NCBI GenBank assembly: GCA_942491665.1
Contig: CALOBR010000012.1
Coordinates: forward strand, 62,001-126,000
Source of the DNA: CAVQGZ01 sp942491665
GTDB lineage: Bacteria; Actinomycetota; Actinomycetes; Jiangellales; Jiangellaceae
Length of the DNA stretch: 64,000 nucleotides
Reading direction: 5' to 3'
The translations under genes and the position numbers were made by a program. Positions within the stretch are counted from its first letter, which is position 1; each line of letters opens with the position of its first letter. The notes under the pieces were generated by a model. The model did no database searches. It was given only the letters and a program-made list of their open reading frames with translations, and was not told the origin of the DNA. Shown piece by piece: positions 7,367 through 16,029 of the stretch.

Positions 7367-8428
7367 CTACGACGGGACGGCCTCAGCAACCCCCATCTCG
7401 ACCATCTCGGCCATCGCCGCCTCGACCAGACGCTCGGCGTCCGGATGGTGGCCGTGCGCCGCGGTAACGGCGTCGAGGAGCCCGCCGAGCGTCGCACCCG
7501 CTCGACATGACAGCCAGAGGGTGGCCCCAATCCCTTGCAGTCGCACCGGGCGGCTGTGGTGGAGCAGCAGCACCTCGTCGCCGACCTGCACCGCGTCCTG
7601 CACCGAGCTGGCCACGAACCACGGCATCCGGGCATCCAGCTCGCCGGGCCGTGCCTGCGGCTTGACGGCCAGCTGCACCCATGCCTGCGTGGCGCCCCCG
7701 GCGTCATCCATCAGGTGCCGCAGCAGCGGCTCCGCGTCGGCGATCTCGGCGTAGTGCAGCGCGAGGACTCCCCCGCAACGGTCGACGAGCCGACAGACCG
7801 ACGCCAGCGGGCTGTCGAGTCTGGCCAGCGCGGACGACTCGGGCACCAGCGCCAGGATCGCGTCGACCAGGGGGACCGGGGAGAGCTGCGGCAGTGCAGT
7901 TGCGTCTCGCCGCAGCAGCACCAGCCGAGTCACCGACAGGGTGTCGGAACACGTGCCCAGCCCCAGCTCGTCTGGCCCGACCACGTCCTTGGGCGAGATC
8001 GAGTCGTTGCGGATCAGCAGCGGCTTCGGGTACGGGGTCACCGCGAAGTCGGCGTCGATCGCCACAGTCTCGTCGCTGACGTAGCCGAAGCCGCGGCGGC
8101 ACAGGGCGACGGACGCGGTCGACTTCCCCGCCCCGGAGGGCCCGACGAGGACGAGTACTCGGCCGTCGTCCAGTGACAGCCCGCAGGCGTGGAAGAGCAG
8201 CTGGCGTCCGGCCAGCCCTTCGATTCCCTCGCGGGTGATGCGGCTGGCCAGCCAGGGCGTGCTGGCCTGGTTGCCCTGGCCCGCCGCGTCCATCGACACC
8301 GCACCTGAGTCGGTCGAGCCTTCCGTTGGCACGCACCGTGACCAGTCCGCGGCGATAGCGCGCAGCGCATCGGCCTCGCCCGAGACACGCACCGGCGTCC
8401 CGAGTGCGTCGATGGTCAGGTCGGGCAC
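7367..8428 (-). CDS. HPr-kinase-like P-loop protein with PqqD domain
   Basis: 353 residues. The central domain has a Walker A loop GPSGAGKST (96-104) in the context AGRQLLFHACGLSLDDGRVLVLV typical of HprK/P-like kinases outside sugar regulation. The last 85 or so residues resemble PqqD (VQVGDEVLLLHHSRPVRLQGIGATLW), a fold that binds peptides in RiPP pathways. Such proteins usually occur in RiPP or polysaccharide clusters. Here no precursor peptide, radical SAM enzyme or transporter is adjacent, only the DUF559 gene 97 bp downstream. The actual substrate is unknown. The start is ATG 8428, divergent from mshD across the second 76-bp repeat. Confidence 0.8.
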   Translation of the reverse strand: MPDLTIDALGTPVRVSGEADALRAIAADWSRCVPTEGSTDSGAVSMDAAGQGNQASTPWLASRITREGIEGLAGRQLLFHACGLSLDDGRVLVLVGPSGAGKSTASVALCRRGFGYVSDETVAIDADFAVTPYPKPLLIRNDSISPKDVVGPDELGLGTCSDTLSVTRLVLLRRDATALPQLSPVPLVDAILALVPESSALARLDSPLASVCRLVDRCGGVLALHYAEIADAEPLLRHLMDDAGGATQAWVQLAVKPQARPGELDARMPWFVASSVQDAVQVGDEVLLLHHSRPVRLQGIGATLWLSCRAGATLGGLLDAVTAAHGHHPDAERLVEAAMAEMVEMGVAEAVPS

Positions 8429-8461
8429 TCGGTCACGCTACTGCGCGGGCTCTCCCCGCAA

Positions 8462-8537
8462 TGAGTGGCGCTTCTGCTGCCATAGCGACAGCAGCGCCAC
8501 TCCCATCCGCCAGATCACGACAGCGGCGTCACTCCCA
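8462..8537. repeat. 76-bp intergenic repeat, copy 2
   Basis: Direct copy of 6265-6340 with about eight to ten mismatches over 76 bp; the hairpin arms and loop ccatagcga are unchanged. Differences fall in the bulge (ctt for cca) and in the tail. It lies in the divergent promoter region of the HprK-like gene and mshD, about 37 bp before the mshD -10 box, so this copy is not simply a 3' terminator. Confidence 0.8.
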
Positions 8538-8586
8538 CGAGTCGGCCGACCGGCGGGCGGTCGCAGATCGACCGTAGGCTCGTGGC

Positions 8587-9648
8587 ATGCCGATCCCCGC
8601 GCCGCCCGTCGAGGTCCAGCGGCGTCTCAGCGGCGCCGAGCTCGACGAGGTGCGGGCGCTGATCGACGCGGCGACGATGGCCGACGGGGTTCGTCCGCTC
8701 AACGAGCACGTCATGCTGCACCTGCGCCACGGCGGGGACGAGGACACGCGCAACCTGCTCGCGCGCGACGCCGACGGGCGTCTCGTCGGGTACGCCCACC
8801 TCGACGTGACGGACGCCGTGGCCGGCCCGAGCGCCGAGCTGGTCGTCCACCCGATGCATCGCGGCCAGGGAAACGGACGCGCGCTCGTCGACGAGGCCCG
8901 CCGCAGCGCCGGCCCGAGGCTGCGGCTGTGGTCGCACGGGTCGCACCGCTCGGCGCGCGAGCTGGCGTCGCGGATGGACTTCACCTCGGTGCGCTCGCTG
9001 TGGCAGATGCGACGGAGCCTGTACGCACCGATCCCCGACCCGGTGTGGCCACAGGGGGTCAGCGCCCGCACCTACCGACCCGGCCACGACGAGCAGGCGT
9101 GGCTCGACCTCAACGCCCGGGCGTTCGCCGAGCATCCCGAGCAGGGCGACTGGACGCCGTCCGACCTGGCCAGGCGCACGAGCGAGGCATGGTTCGACCC
9201 GGCGGGATTCTTCGTGGCCGAGAGGGCCGGCGCCGAGGGCGACGACGCCCAGTCCCGACTCGTCGGGTTCCACTGGACGAAGGTGCATGGCGGCAGCCCC
9301 GACCAGGCGCACGCCGACATCGGCCCGCACGAGCACTCCCCGCACGGCCACGACCCCCTCGGCGAGGTGTACGTGCTCGGCGTGGACCCGTCCGAGCGCG
9401 GCACCGGCGTCGGCCACGCCCTCACGCTGCTGGGCCTGTGCCACCTTCGCGGGCTCGGGCTGGGCCAGGTGATGCTCTACGTGGACGAGTCGAACTCCTC
9501 GGCCATCCGGCTCTACGAGTCGCTCGGCTTCACCCACTGGGACACCGACGTGATGTACGCCCTCGACCCTGCCGCCGCCGACGCGGGCGCCGCCGACGCG
9601 GGCACGCCCCCAGGCCCTACCCCGCCCCCGGCAGTCGTGCCACGATGA
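8587..9648 (+). CDS. mshD: Mycothiol synthase
   Basis: 353 residues with two GNAT domains, as in MshD, which transfers acetyl from acetyl-CoA to Cys-GlcN-Ins to finish mycothiol. The C-terminal acetyl-CoA motif is plain: GEVYVLGVDPSERGTGVG, followed by the family segment LYVDESNSSAIRLYESLGF. Between FHWTKVHGG and GEVYVLGV is an insert of roughly 15 residues containing five histidines, longer than I expect for the family. The C-terminal 25 residues are Ala/Pro-rich low complexity. TAGGCT (8575-8580) lies 6 nt before ATG 8587, indicating leaderless transcription. ppk starts 4 bp after the stop, so the two are likely cotranscribed. Confidence 0.93.
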   Translation: MPIPAPPVEVQRRLSGAELDEVRALIDAATMADGVRPLNEHVMLHLRHGGDEDTRNLLARDADGRLVGYAHLDVTDAVAGPSAELVVHPMHRGQGNGRALVDEARRSAGPRLRLWSHGSHRSARELASRMDFTSVRSLWQMRRSLYAPIPDPVWPQGVSARTYRPGHDEQAWLDLNARAFAEHPEQGDWTPSDLARRTSEAWFDPAGFFVAERAGAEGDDAQSRLVGFHWTKVHGGSPDQAHADIGPHEHSPHGHDPLGEVYVLGVDPSERGTGVGHALTLLGLCHLRGLGLGQVMLYVDESNSSAIRLYESLGFTHWDTDVMYALDPAAADAGAADAGTPPGPTPPPAVVPR

Positions 9649-9652
9649 ACGC

Positions 9653-11812
9653 ATGAGCACCGAGGCGTTGACCAGCGAGAAGACCGGCGACCAGGCGGAG
9701 GCGGGCCCTGACCGTGGCAACGGCCACGACGCGGGCGCTGACACGCTTCCCCTGCCCGACAAGCGCTTCGGTGACCGCGAGCTGTCATGGCTGCAGTTCA
9801 ACACCCGCGTGCTCGAGCTGGCCGAAGACAACGAGCTCCCCCTGCTCGAGCGCGCCCGCTTCTACGCCATCTTCGCCAGCAACCTCGACGAGTACTTCAT
9901 GGTGCGCGTGGCCGGGCTGCGTCGGCGCATCGCTGCTGGCGTCGCGAGTCGCGCGGCATCCGGGCTGCTGCCACGCGAGGTGCTGGATGCGATCACCAAG
10001 CAGGCCGGCGAGCTGATGGCGCGCCACGCCCACGGGTTCCGTGACGAGATCGTGCCGTCGCTGGCCGACGAGGGCATCGAGCTGTTGCGCTGGGACGACC
10101 TGGACGACGACGAGCAGACGAAGATGCAGCTGTTCTTCCGCGACCGCGTCTTTCCCGTGCTCACCCCGCTGGCGGTGGACCCGTCGCACCCCTTCCCCTA
10201 CATCTCCGGGCTGTCGCTCAACCTGGCCGTCGTCATGCGCAACCCGCGTACCGACACCGTCCACTTCGCGCGGGTGAAGGTTCCCCGCCTGCTCAACCGG
10301 TTCGTGCCCACCAGCGGCCAACGCTTCGTGCCGATGGAAGACATCGTGGCCGCGCACCTCGTGCAGCTCTTCCCGGGCATGGAGGTCTTGCAGCACCACA
10401 CGTTCCGAGTGACCCGCAACTCCGACCTCGAGGTCGAGGAGGACGACGCGGAGAACCTGCTGACCGCGATGGAGAAGGAGCTCGTCCGGCGCCGGTTCGG
10501 CCCTCCGGTGCGCCTGGAGATCGAGGACTCCATGGACCCGAAGATCCTCGACCTGCTGGTCAAGGAGCTCGGTGTGCAGACCGAGGACGTCTACACGCTC
10601 CCCGGCCCGCTCGACCTGACGGGGTTGCACGCCATCGCCGACCTCGGTCGCGACGAGCTGAAGTACCCGCCGTTCATCCCGGCCACGCACCGCGACCTGC
10701 CCGACGTCGAGTCGGCGTCGCCGGCGGACATGTTCTCCACCATCCGCACCGAGGACGTGCTGGTGCACCACCCGTACGACTCGTTCTCGACCTCGGTGCA
10801 ACGCTTCATCGAGCAGGCCGCCGCCGACCCCAAGGTGCTGGCCATCAAGCAGACGCTGTACCGCACGTCCGGCGACTCCCCGATCATCGACGCCCTGGTG
10901 GACGCCGCCCAGTCGGGAAAGCAGGTGCTGGCGCTGGTGGAGATCAAGGCCCGCTTCGACGAGCAGGCCAACATCTCGTGGGCCCGCAAGCTCGAACGCG
11001 CCGGCTGCCACGTCGTCTACGGGCTTCTCGGGCTCAAGACGCACTGCAAGCTGTGCCTCGTGGTGCGCGAGGAGCGCGACGGCCTGCGCCGCTACGCCCA
11101 CATCGGCACCGGCAACTACCACCCCAAGACGGCGCGCCTGTATGAAGACCTGGGCCTGCTGACGTCCGACCCGGTGGTCGCCGAAGACGTCAACCACCTG
11201 TTCAACGCGCTGTCGGGGTACTCCAACCGCACCGAGTACGGACGGCTGCTCGTTGCCCCGCACTCCATCCGCAAGGGGCTCGTCGAGCGCATCGACCGCG
11301 AGATCGAGAACCACAAGGCCGGCCGTGAGGCATGGGTGCGCTTCAAGCTCAACAGCCTCGTGGACGAGAAGACGATCGACGCCCTGTACCGCGCGTCGCA
11401 GGCCGGCGTGCCCGTCGACGTGTGGGTGCGCGGCATCTGCGCGCTCAAGCCGGGCATCCCCGGGCTGAGCGAGAACATTCGTGTGGTCAGCGTGCTCGGC
11501 CGCTTCTTGGAGCACTCGCGCGTGTTCTCCTTCGCCAACGCCGGCAACCCCGAGGTGTGGATCGGCTCGGCCGACCTGATGCACCGCAACCTCGACCGCC
11601 GCGTCGAAGCCCTGGTGAGCCTGGGCAACGGGGCGCACGTCCGCCAGCTCGTCGACCTGCTCGGGCTAGGCTTCGACCCGTCCATCTCGGCGTGGCACCT
11701 CGGTGCCGACGCGGAGTGGACACGGGTCAACCACGACGCCGAGGGCGCCCCGCTGCAGGACGTCCAGCAGCTGCTCATCGAGCGCACGACCCGCCGCCGC
11801 AAGAAGGCGTGA
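9653..11812 (+). CDS. ppk: Polyphosphate kinase 1
   Basis: 719 residues, full length for Ppk1, which polymerises the gamma-phosphate of ATP into polyphosphate. The N-terminal domain opens with DRELSWLQFNTRVLELA and NLDEYFMVRVAGL. The catalytic phosphohistidine is His483 in YAHIGTGNYH; the second conserved histidine is His644 in ADLMHRNLDRR. The phospholipase D-like C-terminal domains look intact. The first 35 residues are a variable, acidic, family-specific extension. It follows mshD by 4 bp and precedes the polyphosphate-binding-type CYTH-CHAD gene by 60 bp, consistent with one phosphate-storage unit upstream of pstSCAB. Confidence 0.96.
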   Translation: MSTEALTSEKTGDQAEAGPDRGNGHDAGADTLPLPDKRFGDRELSWLQFNTRVLELAEDNELPLLERARFYAIFASNLDEYFMVRVAGLRRRIAAGVASRAASGLLPREVLDAITKQAGELMARHAHGFRDEIVPSLADEGIELLRWDDLDDDEQTKMQLFFRDRVFPVLTPLAVDPSHPFPYISGLSLNLAVVMRNPRTDTVHFARVKVPRLLNRFVPTSGQRFVPMEDIVAAHLVQLFPGMEVLQHHTFRVTRNSDLEVEEDDAENLLTAMEKELVRRRFGPPVRLEIEDSMDPKILDLLVKELGVQTEDVYTLPGPLDLTGLHAIADLGRDELKYPPFIPATHRDLPDVESASPADMFSTIRTEDVLVHHPYDSFSTSVQRFIEQAAADPKVLAIKQTLYRTSGDSPIIDALVDAAQSGKQVLALVEIKARFDEQANISWARKLERAGCHVVYGLLGLKTHCKLCLVVREERDGLRRYAHIGTGNYHPKTARLYEDLGLLTSDPVVAEDVNHLFNALSGYSNRTEYGRLLVAPHSIRKGLVERIDREIENHKAGREAWVRFKLNSLVDEKTIDALYRASQAGVPVDVWVRGICALKPGIPGLSENIRVVSVLGRFLEHSRVFSFANAGNPEVWIGSADLMHRNLDRRVEALVSLGNGAHVRQLVDLLGLGFDPSISAWHLGADAEWTRVNHDAEGAPLQDVQQLLIERTTRRRKKA

Positions 11813-11872
11813 CTCCCCGTCACGTCAGCCCGACGTCCTGACCCGCCGAGCCGCCGAGCAGAAGGACCACCG

Positions 11873-13579
11873 TTGTCCGAGTCGCCCCCGTCCCCGTCCC
11901 CCACGCCCCGGTCGGTGACCGAGACCGAGCGCAAGTTCAGGGTGCACGGGCTCTACCGCATGCCCGACCTCGTCGATGCCGGCGCGGTCGCCGCGGTGGA
12001 CGACCTCGGCGTCGCCGTGCTGGACGCGACCTACTTCGACACCGACGACCTGCGCCTGGCCCGCGAGGGCATCACGCTGCGTCGACGCGTCGGTGGGGAC
12101 GACGAGGGCTGGCACGTCAAGCTGCCGGTGTCGAGCGCCGGGGACGCGCGCACGCGCGAAGAGGTGCAGCTTCCGCTGTCAGCCAGCACGAGCGACGACG
12201 TGCCGGACGAGCTGCGGCACCTGGTCGGCGTGCTGGTGCGCACCGACGCGCTGCACCCGGTAGCGACGCTGCGCACCGAACGGCACAGCTACGCGCTGTG
12301 GCCCGTCGCGACGACGACCGAGCCAGCCGCGCCGAGCAGCGACGCAGCGAGCGACGAGGGCAACGATCCCACGGCCGACCAGGCGGGCGACCCGGTCGAG
12401 CTGGGCGAGCCGGGTGAGCCCGCGCCGGTCGCCGTGCTCACCGACGACGTCGTGAGCGTGCTCGACAACGACGCGACGATGGTGGCGCGGTTCCGCGAGT
12501 TCGAGCTCGAGGACAACCCCGACGCCGACCCGGACGACGCCGCCCGCACCGCCGCCGCGGTCTCGTCCGCACTCGTGGCCGCCGGCGCGGTCACCGGCGA
12601 GTTCGTCTCCAAGGCCGTGCGCGCGCTCGGCCCGTTCGCCACCGCGCCCGCCGAGGTGCCCGAGCCGCCGACGGTCACCCCCGACGACCCTGCGCGCGAC
12701 GCCGTGCGGGCCCACATCGCTCGGCACACCCGTCGGCTGCGCGGCGCCGACATGGCCGTGCGCCGCGACCTCGACGACGCCGTGCACCAGATGCGCGTCG
12801 CCGCGCGGCGGCTGCGCAGCGGGCTGCGTGTCTTCCGGCCGCTGCTCGACCAGGAGTGGGCCGACTCGCTGCGCACCGAGCTGGCCTGGGTCGCCGGTGA
12901 GCTGGGTGACTACCGCGACACCGAGGTGCTGCTCGAGCGCCTGGAGGCCCACCTCGACCTGCTGCCCGACGACGTCGACCCGGAGCCGGCCCGCGCGCAC
13001 GTCGAGACGGTGCTCGTCGCCCGCCTGGCCCAGGCCCGCCAGCGTGCCCTGGCCATGCTCGACTCGACGCGCTACTTCGACCTGCAGGTGCGCCTCGTCG
13101 CCGCGGCCCACGACCCCGTGACGACGGCCGCTGCCGACCTGCCGAGCCGGCAGGTCGTCCCTCCGCTGGTCGATCGTGCCTGGAAGAAGCTCGCCAAAGA
13201 AGCCACCAAGCTGCTCACCGACGAGGAGCAGATCCCCGGCGGCGCACCCGACGCCGAGTGGCACGCCTCACGCATCACAGCCAAGAAGGCGCGCTACGCA
13301 GCCGAGGCCGCCGCGCCGGTCTTCGGCGAGGACGCTGCGGCGTTCGGCAAGCAGCTCTCGCTGGTCACCGAGGTGCTGGGCGACCACCAGGACGCCGCGA
13401 TCGCGATCGAGAAGATCAAGAGCCTGGCAGCCGAGGAGGGCATCACCGCGCCCGCCGCGTTCGGTCTCGGCACGCTGCTCAGCGTCGAGCACGACTCGGT
13501 CGCCGGTACGCGCACCGACTTCTCTACGCTGTGGCCGCAGGTGAGCCGGCGCCGTTGGCGGCGCTGGATGACGGGCTGA
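11873..13579 (+). CDS. CYTH-CHAD domain protein
   Basis: 568 residues. The N-terminal CYTH domain shows the metal-chelating ExExK signature as E17-T-E19-R-K21 and the strand LDATYFDTDDLRLAREGITLRRR. CYTH enzymes hydrolyse triphosphates. After an acidic Pro/Ala/Asp-rich linker (about 150-185) a second CYTH portion completes the barrel. The CHAD domain (about 275-560) is alpha-helical with conserved His/Arg/Lys pairs (DDAVHQMRVAARRLRSGLRVF), the surface that binds polyphosphate. The start is TTG 11873; weak but it keeps the motif close to the N-terminus. Adjacent ppk supports a role with polyphosphate, either trimming it or docking on granules. The inserted linker is longer than usual. Confidence 0.88.
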   Translation: MSESPPSPSPTPRSVTETERKFRVHGLYRMPDLVDAGAVAAVDDLGVAVLDATYFDTDDLRLAREGITLRRRVGGDDEGWHVKLPVSSAGDARTREEVQLPLSASTSDDVPDELRHLVGVLVRTDALHPVATLRTERHSYALWPVATTTEPAAPSSDAASDEGNDPTADQAGDPVELGEPGEPAPVAVLTDDVVSVLDNDATMVARFREFELEDNPDADPDDAARTAAAVSSALVAAGAVTGEFVSKAVRALGPFATAPAEVPEPPTVTPDDPARDAVRAHIARHTRRLRGADMAVRRDLDDAVHQMRVAARRLRSGLRVFRPLLDQEWADSLRTELAWVAGELGDYRDTEVLLERLEAHLDLLPDDVDPEPARAHVETVLVARLAQARQRALAMLDSTRYFDLQVRLVAAAHDPVTTAAADLPSRQVVPPLVDRAWKKLAKEATKLLTDEEQIPGGAPDAEWHASRITAKKARYAAEAAAPVFGEDAAAFGKQLSLVTEVLGDHQDAAIAIEKIKSLAAEEGITAPAAFGLGTLLSVEHDSVAGTRTDFSTLWPQVSRRRWRRWMTG

Positions 13580-13632
13580 CCGGCTCGCCGTACGTGACGG
13601 GTCGACGTCGATGACGGGCGAGGAGTAGCCGG

Positions 13633-14580
13633 ATGGCCGCTGGGCGTTCCGTCGCCGAGCCAGTCGTGCGCGCCGCCGGGGCGGTGCTGTGGCGTCCGGC
13701 TCGCGCTGCGTCGACCCCGGGCATCGAGGTCGGCCTGGTGCACCGGCCCAAGTACGACGACTGGTCACTGCCCAAGGGCAAGCTCGACCCCGGTGAGCAC
13801 ATCACCGGCTGCGCCGTGCGCGAGGTGCTCGAAGAGACCGGTCATGCGATCTCGCTCGGCGCGCCCCTGGGCCTGCTGCGCTACCCGGTGGCCGGCGCCA
13901 TCAAGCAGGTGGACTACTGGGCCGCCCGCGCGGACGACACGGCAGCCCCGTGGGGCGGAACCGCCGAGATCGACCGGCTCGAGTTCGTCTCGGCGCAGCG
14001 CGCGGCGAGCCGGCTCAGCCATCCGCGCGACGTCGACCTCGTCGAGTCGACCGCGGCCCTGCTGGGCGAGCCCCCCACCGACACCACTCCCCTCGTCGTG
14101 CTGCGCCACGCGAAGGCGCTGGCCCGCAAGCGGTGGGACGGCGCGGACCCCGACCGTCCCCTCGAAGCCAAGGGGACGGCGCAGGCCGACCGGCTGGCCG
14201 TCCTGCTGGCCTGCTTCGGGGTCGAACGCGTGGTGTCGTCGGACTCGTTGCGCTGCGTCGACACGGTGCACCCCTATGCCACGGCTGCCCGTGCGCACGT
14301 CGAGCTCGAGCCCCGAGTGACCGAAGAAGCGCACGAGACCACAGCCGGGGCAGCCGCCGACGCCGTCACCGAGCTTCTCCACGACCCGCGCCCGGCAGTG
14401 CTGTGCTCGCACCGTCCGGTGCTCCCGACGATCTTCGACGCACTCGGCAGGCTGCCGACCGACCCCTTCACGGGCAGCAGACCGGTGCGCGCCCTCAGCC
14501 CTGGCGCCTTCGTCGTGCTGCACCGCCGGGTCACCCCAGCGGGCGTCGAGATCGTCGGCGCCGAGCACCACGAGCCCTGA
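13633..14580 (+). CDS. mutT1: MutT1-type Nudix-histidine phosphatase fusion
   Basis: 315 residues. An N-terminal Nudix domain (about 12-145) has the box GEHITGCAVREVLEETGHAI preceded by WSLPKGKLDPG. The C-terminal part is a histidine-phosphatase domain beginning VVLRHAKALARKRW, where the histidine is the phosphate acceptor. This architecture is that of mycobacterial MutT1, which removes 8-oxo-GTP and acts on diadenosine polyphosphates. The start ATG 13633 has GAGGAG 7-12 nt upstream. It closes the ppk/CYTH-CHAD group, 53 bp behind, and is followed by the pstS promoter region. Confidence 0.9.
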   Translation: MAAGRSVAEPVVRAAGAVLWRPARAASTPGIEVGLVHRPKYDDWSLPKGKLDPGEHITGCAVREVLEETGHAISLGAPLGLLRYPVAGAIKQVDYWAARADDTAAPWGGTAEIDRLEFVSAQRAASRLSHPRDVDLVESTAALLGEPPTDTTPLVVLRHAKALARKRWDGADPDRPLEAKGTAQADRLAVLLACFGVERVVSSDSLRCVDTVHPYATAARAHVELEPRVTEEAHETTAGAAADAVTELLHDPRPAVLCSHRPVLPTIFDALGRLPTDPFTGSRPVRALSPGAFVVLHRRVTPAGVEIVGAEHHEP

Positions 14581-14658
14581 CAAGGGCACGCATCGTCCCG
14601 CGACGGGCCCAGAAGCCAGTCCACACTGGGCAAACGCGTCAGCAGCCCGGCGAAGATC

Positions 14659-14713
14659 GTTCACAGATCGTTCATGCGAGGCGGGCCACCTGGTCATTCG
14701 GCGCGCCTATGTT
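14659..14713 (+). promoter_or_regulatory. PHO box and promoter of pstS
   Basis: GTTCACAGATC (14659-14669) and GTTCATGCGAG (14670-14680) are adjacent 11-bp direct repeats matching the GTTCAC-type unit bound by PhoP in actinomycetes. A weaker third unit, GGTCATTCGG, lies two repeat lengths further at 14692. TATGTT (14708-14713) is the probable -10 box. The array implies induction under phosphate limitation. Confidence 0.75.
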
Positions 14714-14776
14714 CCAGGGCGACAACTGCGGCACTGAAGGCCGCCCACGCGAGTTACCGTGACGAGAGGAAACACC

Positions 14777-15903
14777 GTGACCATCTCCAGCATCCGACGC
14801 GCTACGCCGCTGGTGGGCGTGGCGTCGCTGGCCCTGGTTCTGGCCGCCTGCGGCGGCGACGACACCACCGACACCACCACGGACGCCACCACCGACGCCG
14901 GCACCGAGGAGACCACCGCCGGTGGGGACCTCTCCGGACAGCTCAGCGGCGCAGGCGCGAGCTCGCAGGCCGCAGCCATGCAGCCTGGCAGGCCGGCATC
15001 CAGGCGATCAACCCCGACCTGACGGTCAACTACGACCCGGTCGGCTCCGGCGGTGGGCGCGAGCAGTTCATCGCCGGCGGCACCGCCTTCGCCGGCTCGG
15101 ACGCCGCCCTCGACGAGGAGGAGCGTGCCGGTGCGACCGAGCGCTGCGGCACCGGCTACATCCAGATCCCCGGCTACATCTCGCCCGTCGCGGTGGCGTT
15201 CAACCTGCCGGGCATCGACTCGCTGAACATGGACGCGACGCTGATCGCCAACATCTTCAACCAGCAGGTCACCACCTGGGACGACCCGGCCATCGCCGAG
15301 CTCAACCCCGACGTGGAGCTGCCCAGCAGCACCATCACCCCGGTGAACCGCTCGGACGAGTCCGGCACGACCGAGAACTTCGAGGAGTACCTGTTCGCGG
15401 CCGCTCCCGACGCCTGGCCGTACGAGCCCAGCGGCGTGTGGCCGGTCTCCGGCGGCGAGGCAGCGCAGGGCACCTCCGGTGTCGTGGCCGCGACCCAGGC
15501 CGGTGAGGGCTCGATCGGCTACGCCGACGCCAGCCAGATCGGCGAGCTCGGCACCGTTGCCGTCCAGGTGGGCGACGAGTTCGTGCCGTACTCCGCCGAG
15601 GCCGCTGCCGCGATCGTCGACGCGTCCCCATCTGTCGAGGGGCTACCCGAGGGCGACCTAGCCATCGAGCTCGAGCGCGACACCACGGAGGCCGGCGTCT
15701 ACCCGATCGTCCTCGTGTCCTACAGCATCGCCTGCCAGGAGTACGACGACGCGCAGACGGCAGCGAACGTCAAGGGCTTCTTCGAGTACATCATCAGCCC
15801 GGACGGCCAGCAGGCTGCCGCCGAGAACGCCGGCTCCGCCCCGATCTCGGACGCGACGCGCGCCGACGCCCAGGCTGCGATCGACCTGATCCAGACCGGC
15901 TGA
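14777..15903 (+). pseudogene. pstS: Phosphate-binding lipoprotein PstS, frameshifted
   Basis: PstS captures phosphate outside the membrane for PstCAB. The start is GTG 14777 with GAGAGGA just upstream. A signal peptide with lipobox VLAAC is followed by an Asp/Thr-rich linker, then the start of the mature fold (LSGAGASSQAAAMQ). At 14981-14986 the frame slips by one: the sequence reads cagcctgg where caggcctgg would keep AMQAWQAGIQAINP in frame. Downstream, the other frame continues cleanly with GSGGGREQF, PVAVAFNLPGI, NRSDESGTTENFEEYL and GSIGYADASQI to TGA at 15903, all normal for PstS. So the gene is complete apart from a single missing base. It is either a mutation or a sequencing error; as written the product would be truncated. 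Confidence 0.85.
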
Positions 15904-15920
15904 GAGGCGCGACTGCACCG

Positions 15921-15980
15921 ATGAACGGAGGAGGTCCGGACATTCCGCCCACACGAGGCGTCCGGACCTCCTACGTTCAT
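15921..15980 (+). terminator. Long hairpin between pstS and pstC
   Basis: The arms 15921-15941 and 15960-15980 are 21 nt each and pair at 20 of 21 positions around an 18-nt loop. The hairpin follows the pstS stop by 17 nt and has no T run. It probably protects the pstS transcript or reduces read-through, giving more PstS than permease. Confidence 0.75.
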
Positions 15981-16029
15981 GGGCACACCGTGATCCCATC
16001 CCCCCGGCCGACGACACGAGGAGCACCAG

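Noticed and set aside
6265..8537. Insertion sequence bounded by the repeats
   Set aside because: The repeats are direct and hairpin-forming, no transposase lies inside, and no target duplication was seen.
9785..11638. Long antisense open frame (617 codons) opposite ppk
   Set aside because: The plus strand is a clear Ppk1 with all motifs. The opposite frame is low-complexity and open only because of GC bias.
14975..15000. Programmed frameshift in pstS
   Set aside because: No slippery heptamer or stimulator is evident, and PstS is not known to use recoding. A single missing base explains it better.
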